DNA from: Gemmatimonadota bacterium
Lineage (GTDB): Bacteria > Gemmatimonadota > Gemmatimonadetes > Gemmatimonadales > GWC2-71-9
Assembly (NCBI GenBank): GCA_016713435.1
Contig: JADJPD010000001.1
Location: forward strand, 496,001 to 560,000
Length of the DNA stretch: 64,000 bases
Reading direction: 5' to 3'
This document shows positions 55,773 through 63,634 of the stretch, piece after piece; the stretch's first letter is position 1; the number at the start of each line of letters is the position of its first letter. A program made the position numbers and the translations under genes. Below the pieces are notes generated by a model. The model ran no database searches. It had not been told where the DNA came from and saw only the letters and a list, made by a program, of their open reading frames with translations.

Positions 55773-56066
55773 ATGGCGAAGCCCAAGCAGCCCCGCCGCA
55801 CCCCCGCCGCGCCCCGCGTTTTCGACCAGGCCCGTGACGAAATGTTCAGCCACATCCTCCGCTGCGGCGTGCTCGAGGCACTGCCGGAGCACCAGAAGGA
55901 GTGGTTCGACGACACCATGGCGTACCTCACGGAGCGCTACGAAGACCTGGGCCCGGAAGAGCTGACCCAGCTCCGGACGCTCGGCGAGCGCTACTGCCAG
56001 CCCGTGGCCAACCGGCCCACCACGCCGCCCACCGAGCCCACGCCCGAAGCCGCGTCGGTGAACTGA
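55773..56066 (+). CDS. Small hydrophilic protein of unknown function
   Basis: This 97-residue protein is Pro/Arg-rich at both ends with a helical acidic centre (DEMFSHILRCGVLEALPEHQ). No signal peptide or membrane segment is seen. It has a promoter, a good GAAGGAG ribosome-binding site and a clean terminator, so it is very likely expressed on its own. I do not recognise a family. A DNA- or protein-binding role is conceivable but unsupported. Confidence 0.7.
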   Translation: MAKPKQPRRTPAAPRVFDQARDEMFSHILRCGVLEALPEHQKEWFDDTMAYLTERYEDLGPEELTQLRTLGERYCQPVANRPTTPPTEPTPEAASVN

Positions 56067-56088
56067 GCAGGCAGCTGGCAGGATCTTG

Positions 56089-56114
56089 GACGCCCCGGCC
56101 TCGGCCGGGGCGTC
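56089..56114 (+). terminator. Terminator of the small-protein gene
   Basis: An 11-bp stem closed by a CTCG tetraloop (arms 56089-56100 and 56103-56114) is followed by GTTGTTTCT. The convergent gene ends 8 bases further on. Confidence 0.75.
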
Positions 56115-56121
56115 GTTGTTT

Positions 56122-56577
56122 CTAGCCTCCCCCGGCGGGCCGGAGCCGGCGCCACCGCCATCCCAGCGCCACGCGCGCCCCGCCGCCAATGCCGGCCTCG
56201 AGGTGCCACCCGCTCCCTGCCCCCGGCCGCCCCTCGAGGCCCAGGCCCACCACCACGTACCCGGCATCCCGCGCCCCCGCCTGGCCGGCCACGCCCCCGA
56301 AGGCGTACGCCCCCACCCCGGTGAGCCGGCCCGGCCAGAGCAGGTACTGGCCCGTCAGCTCGCCCCGGCCGGTGAGACCTGCCGCATCACCGGCGAGGGC
56401 GGCAAGCACCAGGCGCACCCGCCCCCCGGGCCGGAGCCCGAGCGAGAGGCCGCCCCCGGTCCACGCCGGGTCCGCCCACGCGGCGACCCCGGTGACGCCG
56501 AGTTCCACGCCCCGCGGCCCCTGCGCTGCGAGCGGCGCCGCAAGCAGCGCGAGCAGCGCCAGCGTGCGGCCCCTCAC
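56122..56577 (-). CDS. Exported, glycine-rich, probable small outer-membrane protein
   Basis: This 151-residue protein has a signal peptide ending LAAPLAA followed by Gln19. The mature part alternates polar and hydrophobic residues in Gly-rich strands (RGVELGVTGVAAWAD, GYVVVGLGLEG), as in small beta-barrels. It starts at GTG overlapping the OsmC stop as GTGA, so it is co-translated with osmC. No family is recognised. The mature part contains no cysteine. Confidence 0.72.
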   Translation of the reverse strand: MRGRTLALLALLAAPLAAQGPRGVELGVTGVAAWADPAWTGGGLSLGLRPGGRVRLVLAALAGDAAGLTGRGELTGQYLLWPGRLTGVGAYAFGGVAGQAGARDAGYVVVGLGLEGRPGAGSGWHLEAGIGGGARVALGWRWRRLRPAGGG

Positions 56578-56987
56578 CCGACGTCCACGTCGTAGCCGAT
56601 CGGGATGTCCGGCGCGAGGGACGCCACCACCGAGCAGTACTTCTCGAGCGAGAGGTCGATGGCCCGCCGCGCCTTGGCCTCGTCGAGGCCCTCCCCGCGG
56701 AGGTGGAAGGCGAACTGGAGCGCCACCAGGCGCTTCGGTTCCGTCTCACGCCGGGTGCCGGTCACCTCGATGCGGAATTCGGTCAGGCGGATCCGCATCT
56801 TCTCGAGGATCAGCACCACGTCGCTGCCGGCGCAGGTGCCGGCGGCCATCAGGAGCGCCACCACCGGGCTAGGCGCCACCTCCCCGTCGCCGTCGAGGGT
56901 GATGGTGGGGCCGCCGGGCGCGCCGGCGGTGAAGCGGAGACCCTGCTGCCAGCTGATGGAGGCAAAGCGGAGATTCGAGGCGGCCAT
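56574..56987 (-). CDS. OsmC family peroxiredoxin-like protein
   Basis: This 137-residue protein has the two OsmC cysteines in GTCAGSDVVLILEKMR and EKYCSVVASLAPD. OsmC/Ohr proteins reduce organic hydroperoxides; the YhfA-like branch has less clear substrates. The ATG at 56987 precedes ASNLRFASISW. It sits between the phosphatidyltransferase and the small exported protein on the same strand. Confidence 0.87.
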   Translation of the reverse strand: MAASNLRFASISWQQGLRFTAGAPGGPTITLDGDGEVAPSPVVALLMAAGTCAGSDVVLILEKMRIRLTEFRIEVTGTRRETEPKRLVALQFAFHLRGEGLDEAKARRAIDLSLEKYCSVVASLAPDIPIGYDVDVG

Positions 56988-57016
56988 GACGGGACGGTAA
57001 GGGAAGCGCGGAACGC

Positions 57017-57541
57017 TCAGGTGCCCACGGCGCGCTTCTCGGCGCCCTGCACCCGGCTGTAATCGTAAATGGCGTAGAGGGAGATTGCCGCCACGGCCCA
57101 CACCAGCGGCCGGACCAGCGGCGAGTCGAGCAGGAACGCGAGCAGGGCCAGCACCTGCGCCAGCGTCACCGCCTTCCCGCCCACCCGGGCGGGGATGGCC
57201 AGGGGGCGGTCGGTGAGGAGCACCACCACGAAGGCGACCGTCGCCACGAGGTCGCGGAGCAGGGCGCCGAGGATCTCGTACCAGGTGAGCAGCCCAGACG
57301 TGGCCACCACCAGGAAGCCCGACAGCATGAAGAGCTTGTCGGCCACCGGGTCGAGGAACACCCCCCAGCGGGAGCCCCCCAGGCGGCGCGCCAGGAAGCC
57401 GTCCAGCAGGTCGGTGGCGGCCGCCAGTGCCAGGATGCCGAGCCGGGCGCTGGGGCTTCCGATGACGAAGAACAGGAGCGCCAGCGGGAGGCGGGCGAGC
57501 GTGAGCAGGTCCGCCACCGTGAACCCGTCCCGGCGCGGCAC
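57017..57541 (-). CDS. CDP-alcohol phosphatidyltransferase
   Basis: This membrane enzyme of about 174 residues has the family signature DLLDGFLARRL...GVFLDPVADK (Dx2DGx2ARx8Gx3Dx3D), which transfers a phosphatidyl group to an alcohol. PgsA-like phosphatidylglycerophosphate synthase is the likeliest role, but other alcohols are possible. Two starts fit: GTG at 57541, giving a normal length, and ATG at 57637, which adds a Gly/Pro-rich extension and is less likely. It is divergent from the cyclic-nucleotide-binding gene. Confidence 0.85.
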   Translation of the reverse strand: MPRRDGFTVADLLTLARLPLALLFFVIGSPSARLGILALAAATDLLDGFLARRLGGSRWGVFLDPVADKLFMLSGFLVVATSGLLTWYEILGALLRDLVATVAFVVVLLTDRPLAIPARVGGKAVTLAQVLALLAFLLDSPLVRPLVWAVAAISLYAIYDYSRVQGAEKRAVGT

Positions 57542-57652
57542 CTCGCGACCTTGCTGCCCCCCGGAGGGGGGGGTACCTTGCGTTTCCCCCCCGTGGGGGG
57601 CTGGCAGCCCGACCCGGGCCTCGCCGCCTGTCACCACCGACCCCTACCGGCC

Positions 57653-58111
57653 ATGGACCTCGAGCTCCTCAAGAAGACGGCGATCTTCGCCGACCTCGAC
57701 GAGGGTGAACTTGCCCGCGTCGCCGAGATTTGCAAGGAGCAGAAGTACACCGGGGGCCAGTACGTCTTCAAGGAAGGCGAGCCGGGGAACCGCTTTTACA
57801 TCATCGTCTCGGGCGAGGTGCGCATCAGCCGCAACGTCCCCGGGGCCGGTGAGGAGGCGCTGGCGGTGCTGCAGCCCGGCTCCTGCTTCGGCGAGATGTC
57901 GGTGTTCGACCGCTCCGAGCGGAGCACGGACGCCATCGCCAACGGGCCGGTGGTGCTCCAGACGATCTCGCGGCCGGAGTTCGAGATGCTGCTGGACTTC
58001 AACCGCGACCTGGCCTACAAGATCCTCTGGTCCATGGTGCGGCTGCTCTCGTCGCGGCTCCGGGTGACCAACGACAACCTGCGGTCGCTGCTCGCCATCT
58101 CCATGTTCTAG
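57653..58111 (+). CDS. Cyclic-nucleotide-binding domain protein without HTH
   Basis: This 152-residue protein is essentially one cNMP-binding domain. It has KYTGGQYVFKEGEPGNRFYIIV, the phosphate-binding cassette SCFGEMSVFDRSERSTDA and a short C-terminal helix. The Crp-type DNA-binding domain is absent, so it is probably not a transcription factor. The serine and arginine of the cassette fit cAMP or cGMP binding, but ligand specificity is unproven. It leads a five-gene plus-strand series. Confidence 0.88.
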   Translation: MDLELLKKTAIFADLDEGELARVAEICKEQKYTGGQYVFKEGEPGNRFYIIVSGEVRISRNVPGAGEEALAVLQPGSCFGEMSVFDRSERSTDAIANGPVVLQTISRPEFEMLLDFNRDLAYKILWSMVRLLSSRLRVTNDNLRSLLAISMF

Positions 58112-58153
58112 CCCCGGCGCCCCGGCGCCGGAGCGCGCGCCGGGGCGTGTCCC

Positions 58154-58459
58154 ATGGCCTCCCAGCACGCCCTCACCGAACTCACCGGCATCACCTCCGC
58201 GACCCTGAGCGACGACCGCGCGCTCGGGGCGCTGGCCATCGCCGCGGCCGGCGCCATCGGGCTCACGGCGCACGGGCCGCCGGTGATCAAGACGGGGCCG
58301 CAGGGCATCGCCGTGGGGCTGCTGGCCCACGGGGGCCACATCGTGCTCCACGCGCGCCCCGAGGAGGGGAGCTGCCTGGTGGACATCGTCACCCCGGGCG
58401 CGGCGTCGCCCGCGCGGGGGCTCGAGGTCATCACCCGCCGGCTCCATCTGTCGCCCTGA
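58154..58459 (+). CDS. S-adenosylmethionine decarboxylase (SpeD)-like protein lacking the catalytic serine
   Basis: This 101-residue protein aligns by eye with prokaryotic SpeD along its length. QHALTELTGITSATL corresponds to the N-terminal strand, and GGHIVLHARPEEGSCLVDIV to the ESHxSIHTWPExGYAAxD motif. The serine that self-cleaves to make the pyruvoyl group is Gly (GGH instead of ESH), and the Cys in FTCG is Pro (VTPG). Maturation to an active decarboxylase is therefore not expected. A ligand-binding or regulatory role is possible. A similarity I judged by eye should be verified by profile search. Confidence 0.65.
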   Translation: MASQHALTELTGITSATLSDDRALGALAIAAAGAIGLTAHGPPVIKTGPQGIAVGLLAHGGHIVLHARPEEGSCLVDIVTPGAASPARGLEVITRRLHLSP

Positions 58460-58503
58460 CCACGTGGCGCGGCCCGCCGCGCCCCCAACCCCGCCGGACC
58501 GCC

Positions 58504-58938
58504 ATGCTCAAGGAAGCCCCCGACCACTTCGACGCCGAGCTGCTGCTCAAGATCTACGACCTGCGCCGCGAGCAGGTGATGCGCGAGTCGCGCTACGCCA
58601 TCGCGCGCGACTTCTGGCCCCGGTCGGCGGCCGAGGTGCTCGACGTGCTGCGCCCCGACCACCCGCACAACACCGCCTGGCGCCAGGTCACCGGCTACTG
58701 GGAGATGGTCTACAGCATGGCGCGCAACGGCGTCATCCACGCCGAGTTCCTGGCCGAGAACAACGGCGAGGGCCTCTACCTCTTCGCGAAGGTGGAGCCG
58801 TACCTGGCGGAGCTGCGGGCCGCCGGCAACCCGGCCACGCTCCGGAACACGGAGTGGATCGCCACCAACACCGAGGCGGGCAAGGGGACGCTGGCCTACT
58901 TCCGCGGCCGGGTGGCCAAGGCCCTCGCCGCGAAGTGA
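58504..58938 (+). CDS. Conserved hypothetical protein
   Basis: This 144-residue soluble protein opens with LKEAPDHFDAELLLKIYDLR and has DFWPRSAAEVLDVLRP and TGYWEMVYSMARNGVIHAEF. It is reminiscent of DUF4760-like helical proteins, though I cannot confirm that. The TGA overlaps the next start as GTGA, so it is co-translated with the SRPBCC protein. No catalytic motif or export signal is seen. Confidence 0.72.
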   Translation: MLKEAPDHFDAELLLKIYDLRREQVMRESRYAIARDFWPRSAAEVLDVLRPDHPHNTAWRQVTGYWEMVYSMARNGVIHAEFLAENNGEGLYLFAKVEPYLAELRAAGNPATLRNTEWIATNTEAGKGTLAYFRGRVAKALAAK

Positions 58939-59393
58939 CGGCACGGCTCACCCGGAGCCTCTGGCTCCCGCGCCAGGTGGACGAGGCGTTCGGCTTCTTC
59001 GCCGACGCCTCGAACCTGGAACGGATCACCCCGCCCGAGCTCCGCTTCCGCATCGTGACGCCGACGCCCATCGCCATCGGGGCGGGGACCGTCATTGACT
59101 ACCGCCTGGCACTGTTCGGCGTCCCGATGCGCTGGCGCACGCTCATCACGGTGTGGGAGCCGGGCGTGCGCTTCGTGGACGAGCAGGTGGAGGGGCCGTA
59201 CGCCCTCTGGGTCCACACCCACACCTTCCGCGCCGAGCAGGGCGGCACCCGTATCGACGACGAGGTGCGCTACCGCCTCCCCCTCGGCGCGCTGGCCCTC
59301 CCCGCGCGCCCGCTGGTGGCGCTGCAGCTGGGCCGCATCTTCGATTACCGCACCCGCGCCGTCACCGCGCTCCTCGGCGCCCGGGCCGCGTGA
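58935..59393 (+). CDS. SRPBCC family protein
   Basis: This 152-residue START-like protein starts TARLTRSLWLPRQVDEAFGF and has DASNLERITPPELRFRIVTP, a hallmark of the SRPBCC group found with nucleoside-sugar epimerases. The fold encloses a hydrophobic ligand. It starts at GTG within the previous stop (GTGA) and ends the same way. It is a different branch from the SRPBCC protein at 44052. Confidence 0.85.
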   Translation: MTARLTRSLWLPRQVDEAFGFFADASNLERITPPELRFRIVTPTPIAIGAGTVIDYRLALFGVPMRWRTLITVWEPGVRFVDEQVEGPYALWVHTHTFRAEQGGTRIDDEVRYRLPLGALALPARPLVALQLGRIFDYRTRAVTALLGARAA

Positions 59394-60115
59394 GCTACCG
59401 CCGGCTCCAGGGGCAGGAGATCATCGCCACCGCCGACCGGCTGATGGCGCGGATCAGCGACCGCTTCCCGGGCTCGGGGCTGAGCAAGGTGGCCAGCGAG
59501 CTGGCCCAGGTCACGCGGGAAACGGAGCAGCGCATCGCCGACCTGCGGCGGCCGCGCTGGGGGCTCCGGGCGGGGATCGGGTTCCTCATCCTGCTCATCG
59601 CCGCGGTGGCGCTGTTTGCCCTCGCCGGCATGCAGCGGCCGGACAGCATCAGCCACCTCGGCGAGTTCGTGCAGCTGCTCGAGTCCACGATCAACGACCT
59701 CGTCTTCGTGGGCGTGGCCATCCTGTTCCTGGTCACCCTCGAGGAGCGGCTCCGCCGCCGCGACGCGCTGCGGGCCCTGCACGAGCTCCGGAGCCTGGTC
59801 CACATCGTGGACATGCACCAGCTCACCAAGGACCCCGACCAGTTCTCCGCGGGGCGCACCGACACCAAGGCGTCGCCCGCCCGGGCGCTCTCCCCCGCCC
59901 AGCTGGGCCGGTACCTCGATTACTGCTCGGAACTGCTGTCCATCATCGGCAAGGTGGCCGCGCTCTACGCGCAGCAGCTCGATGACCCGGTGGTGCTGGC
60001 GGCGGTGGGGGAAGTGGAGACGCTGACGGCGGGACTGTCCAACAAGATCTGGCAGAAGCTGGTCATCCTGGGGACCGCGCCCCGCTCCCCCGCCGGACAT
60101 ACCAGAGCGCAATAG
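59390..60115 (+). CDS. Membrane protein of unknown function
   Basis: This 241-residue protein has a helical cytosolic N-terminus, two membrane segments (near 62-79 and 99-113) and a hydrophilic C-terminal half with HELRSLVHIVDMHQLTKDPD. The GTG start overlaps the previous gene as GTGA. The last 53 bases overlap the 3' end of the convergent minus-strand gene. I do not recognise a named family; bacterial homologues of this plan are usually annotated as hypothetical. Confidence 0.75.
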   Translation: MSYRRLQGQEIIATADRLMARISDRFPGSGLSKVASELAQVTRETEQRIADLRRPRWGLRAGIGFLILLIAAVALFALAGMQRPDSISHLGEFVQLLESTINDLVFVGVAILFLVTLEERLRRRDALRALHELRSLVHIVDMHQLTKDPDQFSAGRTDTKASPARALSPAQLGRYLDYCSELLSIIGKVAALYAQQLDDPVVLAAVGEVETLTAGLSNKIWQKLVILGTAPRSPAGHTRAQ

Positions 60116-60893
60116 CCGCCAGGAAGCAGGCCGCGAGGAACGGCTGCCGCAGCGCGCCCACCGCGAGCCCGGCGATGACGAGCGGCAGGAACGCCGCCAG
60201 CCGCCGGAGCAGCGGCGGCGATGATCCGTCGGCTCCACGACCGGTGCGGCTGGGCGCCGCCGCGTAGGGGCGCGCGCTGCCCGGCGGGTGGAGCAGCGCC
60301 GAGCCGAGCACCGCGCCGGCCCACGGGGTGGGCACGCCGTGCTCCACGGGCGGCGGGGCCAGGCGGGCCGGGTCGCCGCCGGCGCGGGCCAGGCGCTCCT
60401 GCTCCGCGGCCTCGTGGCGCGCAAGGACCTCCACCAGCCGGTGCGCGGGCGAGTCCGGCGGGGCCAGCGCGGCCGCCTTCAGCGCCGCTTCCAGCGCGGC
60501 CCCCGTGTCCCCGGCGTGGTGCTCCAGCACCGCCTGCAGCAGCGCCGTGGCCGCCGAGCCCGGCAGCTCCACGGCCGTGGCCCGCGCCAGCTCCAGCGCC
60601 TCGAGCACGCGGCCCTGCCCCGCCAGCAGCCAGAGCCGGAGGTAGAGCGTCGCCTCGTCGTGTGAGGCGCCGTGCAGCAGGGTGTCGGCAAAGGCCAGCT
60701 CCGGTGGCAGCCGGGTTGAGCCGGCCAGGAGCCGGAGAAGGTCCTGTGTGTCCGGCACCGGTGGCGGCACCAGCCCGGGAATGACGCGCGGGGCCGCCCC
60801 CGCTCCCTCTGGAGCAGGACGGCCCCGCGTCTCCGCGAGCCCTGCATTGGCCGGCACCCCGGCGCCCCCGATCCCCGGCACGGACACTCCCAT
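60063..60893 (-). CDS. Alanine-rich protein with TPR-like region and C-terminal membrane segments
   Basis: This 276-residue protein has a Pro/Gly-rich N-terminus, then an Ala/Leu-rich helical stretch (LLRLLAGSTRLPPELAFADT to KAAALAPPDSPAHRLV) that resembles tetratricopeptide helices, and two hydrophobic segments near the C-terminus (LAAFLPLVIAGLAVGALR, FLAACFLAAIALWYV). No exact family. GATACT ends 7 bases before the ATG at 60893, suggesting a leaderless start. The end overlaps a convergent gene. Confidence 0.65.
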   Translation of the reverse strand: MGVSVPGIGGAGVPANAGLAETRGRPAPEGAGAAPRVIPGLVPPPVPDTQDLLRLLAGSTRLPPELAFADTLLHGASHDEATLYLRLWLLAGQGRVLEALELARATAVELPGSAATALLQAVLEHHAGDTGAALEAALKAAALAPPDSPAHRLVEVLARHEAAEQERLARAGGDPARLAPPPVEHGVPTPWAGAVLGSALLHPPGSARPYAAAPSRTGRGADGSSPPLLRRLAAFLPLVIAGLAVGALRQPFLAACFLAAIALWYVRRGSGARSPG

Positions 60894-60900
60894 GCTCGGG

Positions 60901-60906
60901 AGTATC
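60901..60906 (-). promoter_or_regulatory. Possible leaderless -10 of the alanine-rich protein gene
   Basis: Minus-strand GATACT, one base from TATACT, ends 7 bases before the ATG, matching the spacing at nadB and the receiver gene. Confidence 0.4.
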
Positions 60907-60937
60907 GGCGGGCGGCCGGATTTGCTGACGCCCCGCG

Positions 60938-63571
60938 CTACTTCCCGCCGCCGGCCCCCTGGACGACGCCCTCCGCGAAGACCGGCGTCCCGCCGCCGAG
61001 CACCCGGGCGGCCACGTCCCGGATCTCGTCGGCCGTGACGGCCAAGTAATGGGATGCGGGGTCGGTGATGTCCTCCAGGCCCTGACCCGCCAGCCACGCC
61101 TCCACAATTTCTCCCGCCAGCGCCGCCGCCGACTGCCGCTGCACCACCGTCTGCCCCGCCAGGTACTGGGTGGCCTGCGCCAACTCCACCGCAGTCACCC
61201 GCTCCTCCGCGAAGCGCTGGAGCTCCGCCAGCATCGCCGTGCGCGCCTCCACTTCCCGCTCCGGAGAGGTGGCGATGTAGGACAGGAGCGCCCCACCCCG
61301 CGCCTTCTGCCACGAGCTCGCCAGCACCGTGTACGCCAGCGAGCGCTGCTCGCGCAGCGCCTCGAAGAGGCGCCCGCCGAGCCCGCTGGCGACGGCGCTC
61401 CAGACCTCGGCGGCGTGCCGGCTCGGGTCGCGGCGCGAGGGGCCGGGGAAGGCCAGCGCAAACGCCGACTGCGCCTTCTGCCGCGAGACCGCCTGGGACA
61501 CGGGCGTGCCGTTCAGCACCCAGCTCACCGGGTTCCGCAGGGTGATGAGCGGCCGCGCGGCGTGCCCGCCGAACACCCCGCCGAGCGTGGCGAGGGCCGC
61601 CTCGGGCTCGAGATCGCCCACGGCCACCACGATGCCGCGGGCCCCCGCAAGCGCGGCGCGCTGCCAGGCGCGGACGTCCGCCGGCGTGAGGGTGGCCAGT
61701 TCGGCCGGGAGGCCGCTGGCGGGGACGCCGTAGCCCCGCCCGCCGAAGCCGGCGGCAAACGCCAGCTGGAACGGGTAGCGGAACATGTCGTCCGCGGCCT
61801 GCGTGGTTTCCTCCACCAGCAGCCGGCGCTCCGCCTCGAGCTGGGCGTCCGGTGCGTCGGCCCCGTGCAGGACCAGGTCCATGAGGGTGGCCGCCTCCCC
61901 GAGCCTCGGGGCCAGCACCGTGGCGCCGAGGCCGAGCCAGTCGAGCCCCACCACCGGGCCGAGGGTGCCCCCCAGCCGCTCGAAGGCCAGCGCGAGCCCC
62001 GCGGCGTCATACCCGCCGGCTCCACGCACCGCGCCCCGGACCGCGAGCGCCCCGAGGCCCGCCTGCCCCGGCGGGTCGAACGAGGCCCGCGGCAAGTACA
62101 CCCCGAGCGACACGATCGGCACGCCGGGCTTGCGGCGCACCAGCAGGTCGAAGGCCGGCAGCGCCTCGTGCAGCACGCCGGCTTCACTCACCGGGGAGAC
62201 GGGTGCGCGCGCGGGGCGGACGGCGGGGGCGGCGTGCCGCGTCCCCTGGCCGGCCGGGAGCGCGCGCGGGCGCACCAGCGACGCGAGTGTCGTGGCATCG
62301 AGGTCCTCGCCCCGATCGCGCGGCAGGTAGACCACCGCGGAGACCGCCTCCGGGTCGAGCACCTGGCGGGCCGCCGCCTGCACTTCCTCGGCGGTGGCGC
62401 GCGCCAGCTGGTCGAACTCCCGGTCGAGCAGCCGGTAGTCCGCCATGGCCTCGGCCGAGGCGAGCGCCGCGGCGCGGCCGTCCATCTCCTCCATCCGCCG
62501 GGACCAGCGGGTGAGCAGGAGCGTTCGCGCGCGTTCCAGGTCCTCGGCCGCGATCGGCTCACTTACCAGGCGATGCACCGCGTCGCCGATGCCGCGGAGC
62601 ACGGGCTCCACCCGCTCGGCGTCGCAGTCGGCACCGATGGAGAAGACGCCGAGCTCGGTGGGCGAGTAGTGGTGCGCGGTCACCGAGGTGGCGAGGCCGG
62701 TCTCGCGGAGCGCACGGTAGAGCCAGCTGCCGCGCCCCGCGCCGAGCACACCGGCGGCGAGGTCGAGCGGGACGGCGCGCGGGTCGAGCGCGGGCACGCC
62801 GCGCCAGCCCAGGCCCAGCTCGGCCTGGGTCACGTCGCCCCGGAGGGTGCGGGCCCGGACCTCGCGCCGCGGCGGCTCGCCGGGGGAGGGGTCCACGGCG
62901 CCATCCCCCGCGGCCCAGCCGCCATAGGTGCGGCGGGCCAGGGCCAGGGTCTCCTCCTCGTCCACGTCGCCAACGATGGCGATGATGACGCGGGAGGGGA
63001 CGTAACGGGTGGCGTAGTAGCCGTGCACGTCGGCGCGGGTGAAGCCGGCCAGGTCCCGCTCGTAGCCGATGCGCCAGCGGCGGATGCGGTGCCGGTCGTA
63101 CATCACCTCGTGCAGCGTCTCGTGGGTGACGGCGCCGGGGTTGTCGAGCTTCCGCTTGGCCTCCTGGATGATCACCTTGAGCTCGCGCTCGAGCTCCCCC
63201 GCATCCAGTGCGGCATTCATCAGCGCGTCGGCCTGGATGGCCACGGCGTCGGGGAGCCGCGCGGCGGGGAGGACGGCGAAGTAGGAGGTGTGGTCGTACG
63301 AGGTGTGCGCGTTGAGGTAGCCGCCGGCCGCCTTGGTCTCCTTGGCGATCTGCCCCACCCCGCGGGTGGGTGTCCCCTTGAAGAACATGTGCTCCAGCAC
63401 GTGGGAGATGCCGATCCAGCGGTCGGGCTCGTCGAAGAAGCCCGCCTTCACGTGGGTCACCACGGCGGCCACGGGGGCGGCGCGGTCGCGCTGGACGAGG
63501 ACGGTGAGGCCGTTCGGGAGGACCTCGCGCCGGACGCCGTCGGTCCAGCGCGGGAGTGTCGGGGTGGGCAT
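60938..63571 (-). CDS. M16-family zinc metallopeptidase (pitrilysin-like, two-repeat)
   Basis: This 877-residue protein contains two M16 halves. The first is active-looking, with the inverted zinc motif H57-V-L-E60-H61 (ISHVLEHMFFKGT) and the third ligand E137 in VIIQEAKRKLDNP. The second half (from about residue 460) lacks the motif, as in the inactive repeat of this family. It degrades peptides, and some relatives process transit peptides. No signal peptide is evident, so it is probably cytosolic or exported by another route. TATTTT ends 6 bases before the ATG. Confidence 0.9.
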   Translation of the reverse strand: MPTPTLPRWTDGVRREVLPNGLTVLVQRDRAAPVAAVVTHVKAGFFDEPDRWIGISHVLEHMFFKGTPTRGVGQIAKETKAAGGYLNAHTSYDHTSYFAVLPAARLPDAVAIQADALMNAALDAGELERELKVIIQEAKRKLDNPGAVTHETLHEVMYDRHRIRRWRIGYERDLAGFTRADVHGYYATRYVPSRVIIAIVGDVDEEETLALARRTYGGWAAGDGAVDPSPGEPPRREVRARTLRGDVTQAELGLGWRGVPALDPRAVPLDLAAGVLGAGRGSWLYRALRETGLATSVTAHHYSPTELGVFSIGADCDAERVEPVLRGIGDAVHRLVSEPIAAEDLERARTLLLTRWSRRMEEMDGRAAALASAEAMADYRLLDREFDQLARATAEEVQAAARQVLDPEAVSAVVYLPRDRGEDLDATTLASLVRPRALPAGQGTRHAAPAVRPARAPVSPVSEAGVLHEALPAFDLLVRRKPGVPIVSLGVYLPRASFDPPGQAGLGALAVRGAVRGAGGYDAAGLALAFERLGGTLGPVVGLDWLGLGATVLAPRLGEAATLMDLVLHGADAPDAQLEAERRLLVEETTQAADDMFRYPFQLAFAAGFGGRGYGVPASGLPAELATLTPADVRAWQRAALAGARGIVVAVGDLEPEAALATLGGVFGGHAARPLITLRNPVSWVLNGTPVSQAVSRQKAQSAFALAFPGPSRRDPSRHAAEVWSAVASGLGGRLFEALREQRSLAYTVLASSWQKARGGALLSYIATSPEREVEARTAMLAELQRFAEERVTAVELAQATQYLAGQTVVQRQSAAALAGEIVEAWLAGQGLEDITDPASHYLAVTADEIRDVAARVLGGGTPVFAEGVVQGAGGGK

Positions 63572-63577
63572 GTCCCC

Positions 63578-63583
63578 AAAATA
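63578..63583 (-). promoter_or_regulatory. Possible leaderless -10 of the M16 gene
   Basis: Minus-strand TATTTT ends 6 bases before the M16 ATG, with no ribosome-binding site in between. It overlaps the T-run of the upstream terminator, so the two readings compete. Confidence 0.35.
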
Positions 63584-63586
63584 GCA

Positions 63587-63608
63587 GGGGCCACCGTGCG
63601 GTGGCCCC
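63587..63608 (-). terminator. Terminator of the right-edge gene
   Basis: A 9-bp perfect stem (63587-63595 with 63600-63608) around GTGC is followed on the minus strand by TGCTATTTTGG. It lies 26 bases past the stop of the partial gene. Confidence 0.75.
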
Positions 63609-63634
63609 CGGTCCGGCGGTGTGCGGGAACCCGC

